From Streptomyces viridochromogenes (GTDB taxonomy: Bacteria > Actinomycetota > Actinomycetes > Streptomycetales > Streptomycetaceae), in the NCBI RefSeq assembly GCF_001270495.1, contig NZ_LGUR01000257.1:1-64000 (forward strand): a DNA stretch of 64,000 bases, in the 5' to 3' direction. The position numbers were made by a program, and so were the translations under genes. Positions 26,419-35,530 of this stretch are shown here, in pieces (position 1 is the stretch's first letter; every line of letters starts with the position of its first letter). Below the pieces are notes generated by a model, which worked only from the letters and a program-made list of their open reading frames with translations, was not told the DNA's origin and did no database searches.

Positions 26419-27575
26419 TCCGCCCCGAGGACTTCGCGGCCCAACTGGCGGCAGCGGGCGTGTCGCTGTACTGCGGGGTGCCGGACAGCTTGCTCAAGGA
26501 GTTCAACGCATGCGTCAGCGGCGCGACGCCCCCGGCCGGGCACGTGACCGCCGCGAACGAGGGCAACGCCGTCGGACTGGCCATCGGCCACTATCTGCGC
26601 ACGGGGTCACCGGCGCTGGTCTATCTCCAGAACTCCGGTCTGGGCAACACGGTCAACCCGCTGGCCTCGTTGGCGGATCCCGAGGTCTACGGCATCCCGA
26701 TGCTGGTCCTGATCGGCTGGCGGGGGCAGCCGGGCGTGCCCGACGAACCCCAGCACCGCAAGCAGGGCAGGATCACGCCCGCGTTGCTGGACGCCCTGGA
26801 GCTGCCCTGGTCGGTGCTTCCGCGGGAGACGGAGGCGGCCGGCGAGGCCGCCCGGAAGGCGGTCGCGCACTCCGTCGCCGCCGGCACGCCCTATGTCCTC
26901 CTGGTGGAGAAGGGCACCTTCGCGCGGGCCGCGACCGAAGTCGGCGAGCCCCCGGCCGACGAGGCCGGCGGGTCGACCGCGCTGCCGAGCCGCGAAGAGG
27001 CGCTGGTCGCCCTGGCCGACGAGCTGGGCCCCGGGCGGGTCGTGGTGTCCAGCACCGGCATGCTCAGCCGCGAACTCTTCGAGTACCGCGAGCGCACCGC
27101 GAGCGGGGCGGGGCTGGACTTCCTCACCGTGGGCGGGATGGGACACGCCAGCTCGATCGCCCTGGGCATCGCCCTGCACGAGCCGCAGCGGGAGGTGTGG
27201 TGCCTGGACGGCGACGGATCACTGCTGATGCACCTGGGCGCCCTGCCCGTCGTCGCACAGCATGCCCCGCGCACGTTCTTCCACGTGGTCTTCAACAACG
27301 GGGTGCATGACAGCGTGGGCGGACAGCCCACCTCGATCGACCAGGTGAACGTGCCCGCGCTGGCCAGGAGTTGCGGCTACCGGCACGCGACCGGCGTGTC
27401 CTCCCTGGCGGCGCTGCCGGCCGGCGTGGCCGAGCTGAGGGAGGCCACAGGCCCCGCCCTGCTGGAGATCCGTGTCAGGCCGGGCAGCCGCGCCGACCTC
27501 GGGCGCCCACGGGCCACCCCGGCCGAGAGCAGGACGGCGACCATGCTCGCGCTGGCGGAACAGGCGGCACCGTGA
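26415..27575 (+). CDS. fom2: Phosphonopyruvate decarboxylase Fom2
   Basis: A 386-residue thiamine-diphosphate enzyme that decarboxylates phosphonopyruvate to phosphonoacetaldehyde, pulling the unfavourable mutase reaction forward. The N-terminal pyrimidine-binding part has the catalytic-glutamate region [16 protein letters not shown]. The C-terminal TPP/Mg motif runs from [12 protein letters not shown] to VVFNN. The length is right for Ppd and shorter than acetolactate synthase. GTG 26415 overlaps the fom1 stop (GTGA), and its own stop overlaps fomC, so fom1-fom2-fomC are translationally coupled. Confidence 0.94.
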   Translation: MIRPEDFAAQLAAAGVSLYCGVPDSLLKEFNACVSGATPPAGHVTAANEGNAVGLAIGHYLRTGSPALVYLQNSGLGNTVNPLASLADPEVYGIPMLVLIGWRGQPGVPDEPQHRKQGRITPALLDALELPWSVLPRETEAAGEAARKAVAHSVAAGTPYVLLVEKGTFARAATEVGEPPADEAGGSTALPSREEALVALADELGPGRVVVSSTGMLSRELFEYRERTASGAGLDFLTVGGMGHASSIALGIALHEPQREVWCLDGDGSLLMHLGALPVVAQHAPRTFFHVVFNNGVHDSVGGQPTSIDQVNVPALARSCGYRHATGVSSLAALPAGVAELREATGPALLEIRVRPGSRADLGRPRATPAESRTATMLALAEQAAP

Positions 27576-28717
27576 AGCTCGGTGAGCCCGTGGTCCGGTA
27601 CGGCCGGGGTGCCGTCACATCGGTACCGGAGCTGGTGGAGGGCATGTCCGCCGGCCGAGTCCTGGTCGTGCACGGGGCGCGGTCGTTCGAGGCGTCCGGT
27701 GCCGCTCGGATGCTGAGTGCCTTCGGGCCGCGGACCCGGGTCCGGCGGTGGCACGACTTCTCCCCGAACCCGGACATCCGCGAGCTGGAACCGGGGCTCG
27801 CCCTGGTCCGGGACCTGCGTCCGGACACCGTCGTCGGCGTGGGCGGCGGCAGCGCCCTGGACATGGCCAAGCTGCTGTGCGCGCTGGCGGACGTACCCCC
27901 CGGCGATATCGAGGAGCGCATTCGCTCCGGAGCGGCGATCGACCGACGGCGTATGAACCTCGTACTGGTCCCGACGACTTCCGGGTCCGGCAGCGAGGCC
28001 ACCCACTTCGCCGTCGTGTACATCGGCGATGACAAGTTCTCGGTGGCCGGCGCGGCTCTGCTCCCGGACGCCGCGGTCCTCGACCCGGCGCTCAGCGAGA
28101 GTGGCTCCGCCTACCAGCGGGCGGCCTCCGGTATGGATGCCGTCGCCCAGGGCATCGAGAGCCTCTGGGCCGTGCACGCTCGTCCGGAGAGCCGTGGCCT
28201 CGCCCTGCGTGGCTTACGGCTGCTGCTGTCCGCCATCGTCGACTTCGTGTCGTCCCCGCACGCCGGGGCCGCGCGGTCCATGACGGTGGGCAGCCATCTC
28301 GTGGGGCGTGCGATCAACCTGTCCAGGACGACGGGCGCGCACGCACTGTCCTACGGCATCACGCGCCGGTACGGCGTGAGTCACGGCCACGCGGTCGCGC
28401 TCACCCTCGGCGCCTTCCTGGACGCGCATGCCCGGGCGGGCTCCTCGGACCTTCAGCCGGCGGTCCGGTCGTCGGCCTACCGGCGGGCCCTCGACGACAT
28501 CGCGGGACTGCTCGGGGCGCCGGGCCCGGCCGAGTCGGGCCGTTGTTTCGTCGCCCTGGCGCGACGTCTCGGTCTGCCCATGAGCCTGTCCGAAGTGGGG
28601 GTGCGGTCCCCGGCCGAGGTGCGTGGACTGGCCGCCGCCGCGAACGTCCAGCGGCTCGGGAACAACCCGGTCCGCTTCTCCCCGAACGAACTCACTGAAC
28701 TTCTCTTGAGGTGCTGA
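27572..28717 (+). CDS. fomC: Phosphonoacetaldehyde reductase FomC (iron-dependent alcohol dehydrogenase)
   Basis: A 381-residue group III alcohol dehydrogenase that reduces phosphonoacetaldehyde to 2-hydroxyethylphosphonate. The NAD(P)-binding glycine motif GVGGGSALDMAK and the PTTSGSGSEAT segment are intact. Metal-binding residues lie in the C-terminal half (for example GMDAVAQGIES, TTGAHALSYG and YGVSHGHAVAL). GTG 27572 overlaps fom2 by 4 bp. Leu215 is encoded by TTA (28214-28216), one of only two in-frame TTA codons noticed in the window, so translation should depend on the bldA tRNA and hence on developmental stage. The stop overlaps the next gene by one base. Confidence 0.92.
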   Translation: MKLGEPVVRYGRGAVTSVPELVEGMSAGRVLVVHGARSFEASGAARMLSAFGPRTRVRRWHDFSPNPDIRELEPGLALVRDLRPDTVVGVGGGSALDMAKLLCALADVPPGDIEERIRSGAAIDRRRMNLVLVPTTSGSGSEATHFAVVYIGDDKFSVAGAALLPDAAVLDPALSESGSAYQRAASGMDAVAQGIESLWAVHARPESRGLALRGLRLLLSAIVDFVSSPHAGAARSMTVGSHLVGRAINLSRTTGAHALSYGITRRYGVSHGHAVALTLGAFLDAHARAGSSDLQPAVRSSAYRRALDDIAGLLGAPGPAESGRCFVALARRLGLPMSLSEVGVRSPAEVRGLAAAANVQRLGNNPVRFSPNELTELLLRC

Positions 28718-29499
28718 TGGACGAGTCGGTGAACCACTGGCTGACCCCGCTCCAGGAATGCGGCCTCGTCCCGGAGGGGGTCGTCGCGGCCTTCGTCGTG
28801 GGATCCGCGGCCCGAGGCTGGCACAACGCGCGCAGTGACTTCGACATCTACGTCGTCACCCGCGCCGAACGCGTCTCGGCCACCAGCAGAACCAGCACGG
28901 TTCCGCTGGACCCGCCGTATGTGCGCAGCGAGGTCTTCCACCGCAAGGACAGGCGCTGGGAGGTCACCTACTGGCTGGAGCGGCAGATCGGGCAGGCCCT
29001 GTCCAAGGTCTCCTGGGAGGCATACGAGGGCGGCCGGGTCACCGAGGAGGCGCTGACCCGTCGTGAGGAGCTGCTGCTGGCCCACCTGGGGACGTGCTTC
29101 CCCGTCCTCGGACAGGACTGGATCACGCGGACCCGCGAGCGGCTGGTGGACTCGGCGTTCCGTTCCTTCGTCGTCGTCCGGTCGCTGGGCGCCGCCGACG
29201 ACGCGGTGGAGGACGCCCTGGGGCAGATGGAGGCCGGCGACCTGGAGAGCGCCACGATCTCCGCCCGGATGGCCTTCGGGCACGCCATCGACGCGCTGCT
29301 GGAGGCCGAGGGGGAGTACGGCAGCCATCTGCTGAAGTGGCGGCCCAACCGGTTCCGGGCCTGCGCTCCCCGGGCGCTCTCCTTCGACGAGTACTGGAAG
29401 ATCGAGACGATGCAGGGCTACGACCCCGTCGACCCGCGGCCATGGATCAAGAACGTCCTCACCATCTGCCAGGACATCGCCATGCGGGTGGACGTGTGA
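28717..29499 (+). CDS. Nucleotidyltransferase-fold protein next to the fosfomycin genes
   Basis: A 260-residue protein with the Pol-beta nucleotidyltransferase motif FVVGSAARGWHNARSDFDIY: Gly29-Ser30 and metal ligands Asp41 and Asp43, with a third acid plausible in RRWEVTYW. The C-terminal two thirds are helical. ATG 28717 overlaps the fomC stop by one base and has GAGG at 28708, so it belongs to the fosfomycin transcript. Known fosfomycin clusters carry accessory genes of unclear role, and I cannot assign a fom letter. Its overall layout resembles the first 270 residues of the nucleotidyltransferase at 11423. It could modify a phosphonate, a nucleotide or a sugar; the substrate is unknown. 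Confidence 0.72.
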   Translation: MDESVNHWLTPLQECGLVPEGVVAAFVVGSAARGWHNARSDFDIYVVTRAERVSATSRTSTVPLDPPYVRSEVFHRKDRRWEVTYWLERQIGQALSKVSWEAYEGGRVTEEALTRREELLLAHLGTCFPVLGQDWITRTRERLVDSAFRSFVVVRSLGAADDAVEDALGQMEAGDLESATISARMAFGHAIDALLEAEGEYGSHLLKWRPNRFRACAPRALSFDEYWKIETMQGYDPVDPRPWIKNVLTICQDIAMRVDV

Positions 29500-29548
29500 T
29501 GACGCGGTTCATCGGCCGGGCACGCCGGTCGCCGGGGCGGGACGCGTC

Positions 29549-30466
29549 GTGATACGCCTCACCGTCGACGACGCGAGCCTGAGCACCGTACGGCTCACCT
29601 TCAGCCCGCTGTGGGAGATCATCGGCAGCCTGGGCATCCTGGCCCGCTACCGCGGTGCGGCGCCCTCCCCGTACACGGACTGGGCCCGCCGGGTGCGGGA
29701 CAGACTGCCGGCGGATCTCGTCCGGACCCTGGTGGAGCCGCTGCGGCGCCCGGACCCGCGGCCGTTTCCGGCGGGCTTCGTGCCGGTTCCCGACCCGGCC
29801 CGCAACACGCTGGCCGCGGAGCTGGACCACATACGGGAGACGAGCGCCGGCGATCCGGAGGCGGACCGTCTCGTCCCGTTGCTGGAGGACTACTGGGACT
29901 GGGCCATCGCCCCGCACTGGAACTCCATCCGCGCGTCGCTGGAGGAGGAGATCCTCTTCCGCGGCCGTACGCTCGCCGTCGAGGGAGCCGAGCCCATGCT
30001 CACCGAGCTGGGCGGGCGCGTCGCGTGGTCGCGGCCGGTACTGACCGCGCCGTACCACCGGGATCTGGACGTCACGCTGTCGCGGTCGAGGCTGCTTCTG
30101 GTGCCGACGGTGTTCGCGGGCGGCATCCGGCTGTTCCTGGAGGAGCGCGGCGTGGTGGCCATGTCGTACCAGGCGCGCGCGACCGGCTACTTCCACGTCC
30201 TCACCGCACGGGAACACGCACCGCAGGCCGAGGACCGGCTGGCTCTCCTGCTCGGCAAGGGCCGCGCGCAGGTGGTGCGCGCGCTGGACGCGCCGAAGAC
30301 GACGACCGCGGTCGCGGAGGCGCTCGGCATGGCCAAGAGCACCGTCTCCCAGCACCTGGCCGTGCTGAACGACACGGGGATCGTCTGGAAGCAACGGCTC
30401 GGGGGGCGGGTCTTCTACCAACTCGACCAGAGCGGTCTCGCCCTGCTGAGACAGCTCGGCCTCTGA
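29549..30466 (+). CDS. ArsR-type winged-helix regulator
   Basis: A 305-residue regulator. Residues 1-210 are a large N-terminal domain of the kind found in Streptomyces DUF5937/ArsR proteins. Residues 215-300 are a winged helix with TTTAVAEALGMAKSTVSQHLAVLNDTGIV and the wing VFYQLDQ. No metal-binding cysteine pair is visible, so the name describes the fold only. The start is GTG 29549. It lies at the 3' side of the fosfomycin operon and 58 bp before the phosphonate transporter genes, so it may sense a pathway intermediate or control uptake. It could be co-transcribed with either group. Confidence 0.8.
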   Translation: MIRLTVDDASLSTVRLTFSPLWEIIGSLGILARYRGAAPSPYTDWARRVRDRLPADLVRTLVEPLRRPDPRPFPAGFVPVPDPARNTLAAELDHIRETSAGDPEADRLVPLLEDYWDWAIAPHWNSIRASLEEEILFRGRTLAVEGAEPMLTELGGRVAWSRPVLTAPYHRDLDVTLSRSRLLLVPTVFAGGIRLFLEERGVVAMSYQARATGYFHVLTAREHAPQAEDRLALLLGKGRAQVVRALDAPKTTTAVAEALGMAKSTVSQHLAVLNDTGIVWKQRLGGRVFYQLDQSGLALLRQLGL

Positions 30467-30524
30467 CCCCGCCCGCGCATTTCTGTAGCAGATATCGAAT
30501 CGATCATTCTCCAAGGGGGAAACC

Positions 30525-31478
30525 ATGGCTGCCCTGTCGAATTCGCTCGTCAGATGTGCGGTTGTCGCTCTGCTGGGCCTGGGGCTCTCGGCTTGCGGGT
30601 CGAGTGCGGACACGCGGGGGAACGGGGATATCGCCGGCAACGGCCGTAATCCGGAAGAGCTGGTTCTGGCGACCGTTCCCGACGAAAGCTCCTCCAGCGT
30701 GCAGACCGAATACGAGCCCCTCGCCAAGCTGCTGGAGCGGGAAACCGGGCGCAAGGTGCGCGTGGAGAAGGCGACGACATACGCGTCCGTCATCGAGGGG
30801 CAGCGCGCGGGCAAGATCGACATCGCGATGCACGGCCCGCTCTCGTACGTGGCAGCCCGCCGCAGCGGCGTCGCCCTCACCCCGGTCGCCGCACAGGTCG
30901 AGGCCAAGGGCGACAGCTCGGGATACCGGTCGTACGCCATCGTCAAGCGCGGTTCGAAGCTGGACCGGGTGGCCGACTTCAAGGGCAGGAAGATCTGCTT
31001 CGTCGATCCCACCTCGACGTCCGGATACCTCTACCCCATGGCGGGACTCCAGAAGGCCGGCGTCAAGGAGAAGGACCTCCAGCCGGTGATGGCGGGCGGA
31101 CATGACGCCTCCGCGCTCGCCGTGCGCAGCGGTCAGTGTGACGGCGGCTTCGCCTACGACGCGATGGTGGACAAGCTGCTCGTCGAACGGGGCAGCGCCA
31201 AGGCCGGCGACTTCGAGGTCATCTGGAAGTCCGAGCAGATCCCCGGCTCGCCCCTCACCGTCAGTGACGAACTCGCCCCGGAACTCAAGAAGAAGATCGT
31301 CGAGACGTTCCGGAACAAGGCCAACGCCGACTATCTGGAGCAGCAGGGCTTCTGCGAGGGCGAGGGCTGCAAGATCGACGGCTACTGGGGCTTCGTGCCC
31401 ACGGACGACGCGGACTTCGAGAGCGTGCGCGACGTGTGCCGCCTGGTCGGCGAAGAACAGTGCGTGGCCGACCAGTGA
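30525..31478 (+). CDS. phnD: Phosphonate-binding lipoprotein PhnD
   Basis: A 317-residue periplasmic-type binding protein of the PhnD family, captured by the transporter encoded next. The signal peptide ends in LSAC with Cys24 lipidated. The mature part has typical PhnD stretches: LVLATVPDESSSSVQTEYEP, VEKATTYASVIEGQRAGKIDIAMHGP, and the phosphonate-binding FVDPTSTSGYLYPM. A good AAGGGGGA site precedes ATG 30525. A cysteine pair near the C-terminus (FCEGEGC) is unusual and may form a disulfide. It is likely needed to take up a phosphonate, perhaps an intermediate, a shunt product or the antibiotic itself. Confidence 0.9.
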   Translation: MAALSNSLVRCAVVALLGLGLSACGSSADTRGNGDIAGNGRNPEELVLATVPDESSSSVQTEYEPLAKLLERETGRKVRVEKATTYASVIEGQRAGKIDIAMHGPLSYVAARRSGVALTPVAAQVEAKGDSSGYRSYAIVKRGSKLDRVADFKGRKICFVDPTSTSGYLYPMAGLQKAGVKEKDLQPVMAGGHDASALAVRSGQCDGGFAYDAMVDKLLVERGSAKAGDFEVIWKSEQIPGSPLTVSDELAPELKKKIVETFRNKANADYLEQQGFCEGEGCKIDGYWGFVPTDDADFESVRDVCRLVGEEQCVADQ

Positions 31479-31518
31479 GCGGCATACGCGAGGTCGTGCG
31501 GCGCCCGGGGAGCAGCAG

Positions 31519-32313
31519 ATGACAGAAGACCCGCTCGTCCGACTGGAGGAAGTGGCGAAGTCCTTCGCCGGGCGCGAGGGGGAGGTGCGCGCTCTGGACG
31601 GCATCTCCTTCACCGTGGCCCCGGGAGAGTTCGTGGCGCTGCTCGGCCCCTCCGGCTCCGGGAAGTCCACGCTGCTGCAACTGCTCAACGGTCTCCAGGC
31701 GCCGACCGGCGGCCGGGTGAGCGTGCTGGGAACCGAGCCCAGCCGAGCGGGGAAGGCGGAGTTGAGAGCCCTGCGTCGGCGGGTGGGGTTCATCTTCCAG
31801 AACTTCGGCCTCGTGGGCAGCAGGACCGCGCTGGAGAACGTCTGCACCGGGGCGCTGAGCCGACTGCGCGGACCGCGTTCCGGGCTCGTCACCTATCCCC
31901 GGGCCATCCGTGAGCAGGCACTGGCCCAGCTGGACCGGGTCGGGCTCGCGGACCAGGCCTTCCAGCGCACCGACACGCTGTCAGGCGGGCAGCAGCAGCG
32001 CGTCGGTGTGGCCCGCGCCCTGATGCAGGAGCCGCGTGTCCTGCTCGCCGACGAACCCGTCAGCTCCCTCGACCCGCGGTCCGCGCGGCAGATCATGGAA
32101 CTGCTGGCCGACATCAGACAGACCGACGGGCTCACCACCATCTGCACCCTGCACCAGGTCGACGCCGCGCTGACCTGGTCGGACCGCGTCATCGGCCTGA
32201 ACGCGGGGCGCACGGTGCTCGACTCCCCGGCCGAGCGCGTGAGCCGCACGGACATCGCCCGCATCTACCAGGGAGACGACGAGCCGGCCCTGTTCGTCGG
32301 TGCGCAGTCATGA
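31519..32313 (+). CDS. phnC: Phosphonate ABC transporter ATPase PhnC
   Basis: A 264-residue cytoplasmic ATPase. Walker A is GPSGSGKST, the Q-loop is FIFQNFGLV, the signature is LSGGQQQRVGVARAL, Walker B is VLLADEP and the D-loop is VSSLDP. The phosphonate-importer run RLRGPRSGLVTYPRAIREQALAQLDRVGL is present. ATG 31519 starts 40 bp after phnD, and the stop overlaps the permease start by 4 bp. It pairs with PhnD and the fused PhnE. PhnC type is inferred from the family features and the PhnD neighbour. Confidence 0.9.
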   Translation: MTEDPLVRLEEVAKSFAGREGEVRALDGISFTVAPGEFVALLGPSGSGKSTLLQLLNGLQAPTGGRVSVLGTEPSRAGKAELRALRRRVGFIFQNFGLVGSRTALENVCTGALSRLRGPRSGLVTYPRAIREQALAQLDRVGLADQAFQRTDTLSGGQQQRVGVARALMQEPRVLLADEPVSSLDPRSARQIMELLADIRQTDGLTTICTLHQVDAALTWSDRVIGLNAGRTVLDSPAERVSRTDIARIYQGDDEPALFVGAQS

Positions 32314-34064
32314 GCTCGCGAACACAGACCGGGGATCTCAAGGTCCGTACGGCATCCGTCGGCGCCGCCCCTGGGCCCCGGACCGGGGCCGCGGCGCGCG
32401 CCCTCCCCCATCTGACGCTGCTGGCACTGGCGGTGACCGCCTGCTGGGCCGTCGTCGACCTGCGCATCAACATCGCGACGCTGGTCGACGGCGCCCACAA
32501 CGCGGTCGACTTCACCGGCCGGATGCTCCCGCTGGACTTTCCGCCGCTCGCCGAGCTGGTGCGCCTGGCCGGCGAAAGCCTGTCGATCGCCGTCTGCGCC
32601 ACGTTGATGTCCCTGGTCCTGAGCGTGCCGGTGAGCATGCTGGCCGCGCGCAACATCACCTCGAACGCGTACGCCCGTGGCGGCGCGCGCGGTGTGATCG
32701 TCCTGGCGCGGGCGATTCCCGATGTGATCATGGCCATCGCGGCCGTCCGGGTGTTCGGACTCGGTGCCACGGCGGGTGTCGTCGCCATGGGCCTGCACTC
32801 GGTCGGCATGGTCGGAAAGCTGTACGCCGACTCGCTGGAGGAGGTCGACGAAGGCCCGCGCCGGGCCCTGCGCGCGGCCGGCGCCTCCCGTCCCCAGGAA
32901 CTGGTCGCGGCCGTCCTGCCCCAGGTGCTGCCCGCGTTCATCGCGACGGCGCTGCACCGGCTGGACATCAATCTGCGCGGGTCGGTGCTGCTGGGCTTCG
33001 TCGGTGTCGGCGGGATCGGCTTCGAGATCGCACAGTCCTTCCAGCGGCTCGACTACCGCCGGGGCATGGCACTGGCCGTGGTGGTGCTCGCCCTCTGTCT
33101 GGCCATGGAACTGCTCTCCGGGACCGTCCGCCACGCGATCCTGCGCGGCGCGGTGCAGGAGGGGAAGGCACGCCGCAACCGCCTGACGAGCCGTCTGCCC
33201 GGACGCGGACGCGGCCGGGACCTGGGCCGGGGAACCGCGGTGAACGGCACCGGGGCGCCGGCCGTCCGGACTTCCGTCAGGCCCGGCGGCAGCCCGCCGT
33301 GGCCCCTGGCCCGGGTCCGGCGCTGGACGTACGCCGTCGTGACGGTCGTGGTCCTCTGGGCCTGCGTCCGGGGAGCCGAGCTGTCCGCGACGCAGCTGGC
33401 CGCCGGGCTGGCCGATCTCCCGTCGGTACTCGGCCAGTACCTTCCGCCGACTGCGCCCGGGGGCTTGGAAGGACTGTTCGACGCGCTGTGGGTGACGGTG
33501 AAGACGGCCCTCGCGGGAACGGTGCTGGGGATGGTCCTGGCCGTGCCCGTGGGAGTGCTGGCGGCCCGGAACACCTCGCCCTCTCCCCGGGTTTCCCGGG
33601 TGTTCCGTACGCTGACCGTCGCCGTGCGCGGAATACCCGAGGTCGTGCTGGCCATCGTTCTCGTGGTGGTCACCGGGCTGGGCCCGGTCGCCGGCGCGCT
33701 GGCCCTGGCCGTCGGCTCCCTGGGCCTGCTGGGCAAGCTGGTCGCGGATTCCCTGGAGGAGCTCGATCCCGGTCCCGCACGGTCGCTGGTGGCCACGGGG
33801 GCGTCCCGGGGACAGGTGTTCTTCGCCGCGGTCCTTCCGCAGGCACTGCCCGCACTGGCCGGGCACACCCTGTACCAGCTCGACGTCAACATCCGGGCGG
33901 CGACGCTGCTGGGGGTCGTCGGGGCCGGAGGCATCGGCTTCGAACTGCTCAACGCCGCGCGGGTGCTGGAGTTCGGGCTGGTGACCACCATCGTCCTGAT
34001 GCTGCTGACCGTCACCCTGATCACCGAGGCATTCGCGATGTGGATCCGCCGGGTTCTCGCGTGA
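32310..34064 (+). CDS. phnE: Fused double phosphonate ABC permease (PhnE-PhnE)
   Basis: A 584-residue membrane protein made of two complete PhnE-type permease halves joined by a basic, Pro/Gly-rich linker of about 50 residues (near residues 285-340). Each half carries its own ATPase-coupling loop: GASRPQELVAAVLPQVLPAF in the first and GASRGQVFFAAVLPQALPAL in the second. Each loop is followed by LDIN/LDVN and a GVGGIGFE or GAGGIGFE helix. Many bacteria encode PhnE as one separate subunit of about 270 residues that dimerises, or as two adjacent genes, so here the dimer is covalent. ATG 32310 overlaps phnC (ATGA). The transporter directly follows the fosfomycin block, which supports a phosphonate substrate. 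Confidence 0.88.
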   Translation: MSSRTQTGDLKVRTASVGAAPGPRTGAAARALPHLTLLALAVTACWAVVDLRINIATLVDGAHNAVDFTGRMLPLDFPPLAELVRLAGESLSIAVCATLMSLVLSVPVSMLAARNITSNAYARGGARGVIVLARAIPDVIMAIAAVRVFGLGATAGVVAMGLHSVGMVGKLYADSLEEVDEGPRRALRAAGASRPQELVAAVLPQVLPAFIATALHRLDINLRGSVLLGFVGVGGIGFEIAQSFQRLDYRRGMALAVVVLALCLAMELLSGTVRHAILRGAVQEGKARRNRLTSRLPGRGRGRDLGRGTAVNGTGAPAVRTSVRPGGSPPWPLARVRRWTYAVVTVVVLWACVRGAELSATQLAAGLADLPSVLGQYLPPTAPGGLEGLFDALWVTVKTALAGTVLGMVLAVPVGVLAARNTSPSPRVSRVFRTLTVAVRGIPEVVLAIVLVVVTGLGPVAGALALAVGSLGLLGKLVADSLEELDPGPARSLVATGASRGQVFFAAVLPQALPALAGHTLYQLDVNIRAATLLGVVGAGGIGFELLNAARVLEFGLVTTIVLMLLTVTLITEAFAMWIRRVLA

Positions 34065-34243
34065 TGCGCGTATCTCACCCAACCGACAGCTATTTCCGAC
34101 ACCGTGAGTGAATTCCATGGGAAATACCGTGATGCAACTCGGTGAACCGCCGATCCGGAAAACAAATACCGGTCGCCGGCACGGCAGTTAGGATCGTGCG
34201 GGCACGTAACTGATGAATCGGTCGTGTGGGGCGAGGGGGCTTG

Positions 34244-35530
34244 GTGGGGGAAGTGAACGGGCGATTCCGTTTTCTCGTCTCCGCCTATGCCGCCTCCGCC
34301 TTCGGCAACTACCTGAATCTCATCGCGCTCGGCCTGTTTTCCTACGAGGTCTCCGGTACCGCCTTCGGAGTCGGCGCGGTGATGGCGCTGCGGCTGCTCT
34401 CGGGGTTCGCGGCGGGGTTCGCCGCAGGGGCGCTGCCCGCCGCACTGACCCGCCGCACGGTGATGGTCTGCGCCGACGTCGCCCAGGCGGCGGCCATGAC
34501 CGCGCTGGCGCTCAGCGCCCCACGCACCCCGATGTGGCTGTTGGCCGCGGTGGTCGTGGTCCTGGGAGCCGGGAACACGTTCTTCAGCGTCGCCCTGCGC
34601 AGCGCCGTCCCGGTCATGGTCGGCTCGCGGAACCGGGCCCGGGCGAACGGCCTGTTGATGTCGGCGCGCTCCTTGGCCACGGTGCTGGGCTTCGCCTCGG
34701 CCGCGCCCGTCATCGCGGCGGGCGGATACGCGCTCGCGTTCGCCTGCAACGCCGTGAGTTTCGCCGTGTCCGCCGCCGCCCTGCTGGTGCTGCGGCCGCG
34801 TACGGACGACGAGGCACCGGCCGACGGGGAGGACGAGGCCGTACCCCCGCGCCGTGGACTGCGCCGGTTCGCCACGGCGGGCCTGCCCGGCCTGCTGCTC
34901 GGCATGATCCTGCTCAGAGGCGTGGACGCCCTGGCATCCTCCTCGCACAACGCCGCCCTGCCCGTCGTCGCACACGTCGCCGCTCCGGACGAGCCCGCCG
35001 TGTTCATGGCCCGGTTCTGGGCGGCCTGGGCGGTGGGCACCGTCCTCGCCCACTGGGCGCTCCGGCGCAGACGGCCCGAGGCGGCCTGGGGCGAGCGCGC
35101 CTTCGCCGTCGGGACCTGCGCCATGGCGTTCTGCTTCACCGCGGCGTTCCTGGGCCTGCCCACGGCCGGGCTCGTCGTGGCGGCCGGGGCGGCGGGGTTC
35201 GCGGACGGCTGGACCGAGATCGTCTACACCACCCGGCTCCAGGCGGCCTCCGACCGGCAGCGCGGACGGCTGTTCGCCCTGTCCGCCACCGCGGAGCAGT
35301 CCGGGTTCGCGCTGGGCGCGGTGACCGCCGCGGCCGCACTCGAGTCACTGCCCGTCCTGGCCGTCGTGGCCGCCTTCCACGGCGCGGCCGTGTGCGGGGC
35401 GCTGGCGCTGCTGTTGTTCACCTCCGGCCGGCGCGGCACAGACCTGTCGCGCTCGGCCGTCACACCTGGCGAAAAGGAAGAGGACTCGCATGGAACGAGT
35501 ACGGGGGCACGCACTTTGCCGGGGTCCTGA
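34244..35530 (+). CDS. MFS transporter (probable exporter)
   Basis: A membrane protein of about 428 residues in the major facilitator superfamily, with roughly 12 hydrophobic segments starting FLVSAYAASAFGNYLNLIALGLF. The arginine-containing loop ALTRRTVMVCADVAQA follows helices 2-3, and a charged loop of about 25 residues divides the two halves. Start codons are ambiguous (GTG 34226, 34244 or 34253); 34244 is chosen for the purine-rich GAGGGGGC upstream. Its 3' end overlaps the PKS-NRPS gene by 41 bp, which implies a shared transcript and a role in export of the megasynthase product or in resistance. A TAGGAT -10-like hexamer lies at 34189, without a clear -35. Confidence 0.82.
   Translation: MGEVNGRFRFLVSAYAASAFGNYLNLIALGLFSYEVSGTAFGVGAVMALRLLSGFAAGFAAGALPAALTRRTVMVCADVAQAAAMTALALSAPRTPMWLLAAVVVVLGAGNTFFSVALRSAVPVMVGSRNRARANGLLMSARSLATVLGFASAAPVIAAGGYALAFACNAVSFAVSAAALLVLRPRTDDEAPADGEDEAVPPRRGLRRFATAGLPGLLLGMILLRGVDALASSSHNAALPVVAHVAAPDEPAVFMARFWAAWAVGTVLAHWALRRRRPEAAWGERAFAVGTCAMAFCFTAAFLGLPTAGLVVAAGAAGFADGWTEIVYTTRLQAASDRQRGRLFALSATAEQSGFALGAVTAAAALESLPVLAVVAAFHGAAVCGALALLLFTSGRRGTDLSRSAVTPGEKEEDSHGTSTGARTLPGS

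Noticed and set aside
26415..27575. Acetolactate synthase or sulfopyruvate decarboxylase
   Set aside because: Length, TPP motifs and the adjoining PEP mutase make phosphonopyruvate decarboxylase the clear reading.
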